Below are positions 63,600-64,000 of a stretch of 64,000 bases of DNA, one piece after another; the stretch's first letter is position 1; each line of letters starts with the position of its first letter. The stretch is from positions 1-64,000 of the forward strand of contig CAKOYQ010000005.1 in NCBI GenBank assembly GCA_934130935.1. The letters are read 5' to 3'. A program made the position numbers and the translations under genes. This stretch comes from an uncultured Clostridia bacterium. Its GTDB lineage: Bacteria > Bacillota > Clostridia > TANB77 > CAG-508. A model generated the notes under the pieces. The model did no database searches. It was given only the letters and a program-made list of their open reading frames with translations, and was not told where the DNA came from.

Positions 63600-64000
63600 T
63601 TAATCAATTACAATGTCATCTCCATCTACATAAATATATGCATGTTCATATACTTCTTCTCTGCCAAATTCCTTGACTATATTAGAAATACGTAATTGCA
63701 CTGCATCAAGAGTACTTGTAGCGATAATCGCTTCTTTATTACCTTTTGCACCTGCATGTGCTAATCCCCTAAGTGTTCCCACAACAATAATATTATCAGC
63801 AGCAATAACTTCTGCTCCAGAATTAACATCTCCAATTACAACAATACTACCTTCAACTTCAATCTTTTGGCCTGAACGAAGAGAACCTTTATGAAATGTA
63901 GTTTCAGATGTTCCTACATCTTTTTTATAGCTTCTAGTAATACTATGTAGTCCTAAAGTTGTTGGTGTATCAAATTTAACTTCAACATCTATTTGATTTT
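63600..64000 (-). CDS. minC: Septum site-determining protein MinC (3' part, cut by the window)
   Basis: 133 C-terminal residues are visible; the start lies beyond the right edge. The C-terminal beta-helix domain has LRSGQKIEVEGSIVVIGDVN, then SGAEVIAADNIIVVGTLRGL, and AHAGAKGNKEAIIATSTLD, then AVQLRISNI, which dimerises and contacts MinD. MinC blocks FtsZ assembly away from mid-cell. The usual downstream partners minD and minE are not present: the gene is followed by the fold-back element. Confidence 0.9.
   Translation of the reverse strand, partial: NQIDVEVKFDTPTTLGLHSITRSYKKDVGTSETTFHKGSLRSGQKIEVEGSIVVIGDVNSGAEVIAADNIIVVGTLRGLAHAGAKGNKEAIIATSTLDAVQLRISNIVKEFGREEVYEHAYIYVDGDDIVID

Overview
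The window comes from a low-GC (roughly 28-30 percent by eye), Gram-positive, endospore-forming anaerobe of the Clostridia. Evidence: SpoIIE and a likely Spo0A box, a dnaG-sigA operon, WG-repeat, LCP, YkvI and DUF5711 genes, strong AGGAGG ribosome-binding sites, and TTGACA-17-TATAAT promoters. TGG is the Trp codon and no code change is evident.

Layout. 1-210: 3' tip of a 23S rRNA gene and a 5S rRNA gene. 288-6340: an HD phosphohydrolase, a flavin reductase, then rpmG-secE-nusG-rplK-rplA-rplJ-rplL with an L10 leader attenuator. The usual rpoBC does not follow rplL. 6392-19912: mostly + strand housekeeping genes (mtnN, a glycosyltransferase, ylbF-like, a membrane HEXXH protein, secG, rnr, a MATE-kinase fusion, dnaG, sigA, mscS), plus one foreign-looking DUF4097 gene.

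19913-37261 is accessory DNA: a decayed IS256-type copy, a solo IS end, an intact IS256-family element, a PHP-ATPase of the TrlF type, a tyrosine recombinase, and a 3' half-copy of an initiator tRNA gene. After that come an alpha-2-macroglobulin with a membrane block in its middle, an XRE regulator, a nonsense-mutated sigma factor with a DUF4179 partner, a decayed AlbA-type regulator, and the intact initiator tRNA-fMet. The two tRNA-related sequences suggest integration, possibly in tandem, at tRNA-fMet.

37353-59561: cell-envelope and metabolic genes (comEA, a D,D-carboxypeptidase, LCP, CvpA, DUF5711, YkvI, a Gld-type ABC transporter, a GDT1-like cation transporter, an ABC-F ATPase, a decayed trpB with a decayed T-box, a GltD-like oxidoreductase, a type 4 uracil-DNA glycosylase, tatD, acpS, a WG-repeat protein). 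59634-63205: spoIIE and two probable sporulation-associated genes. The right edge cuts minC.

The most interesting element is at 50808-51069. A 22-residue hydrophobic peptide ORF has a near-perfect but sequestered Shine-Dalgarno sequence. A convergent antisense RNA has a consensus promoter, shares one bidirectional terminator with the toxin mRNA, and carries an imperfect direct repeat of the toxin start region. Three of the four mismatches between the repeats keep G-U pairing. This is the layout of the par/fst type I toxin-antitoxin, with an apparently unrelated, shorter toxin. Three intergenic fold-back structures (a perfect 64-bp inverted repeat at 43109-43267, and about 360-bp palindromes at 50173-50539 and 63213-63569) are the other unexplained structures.
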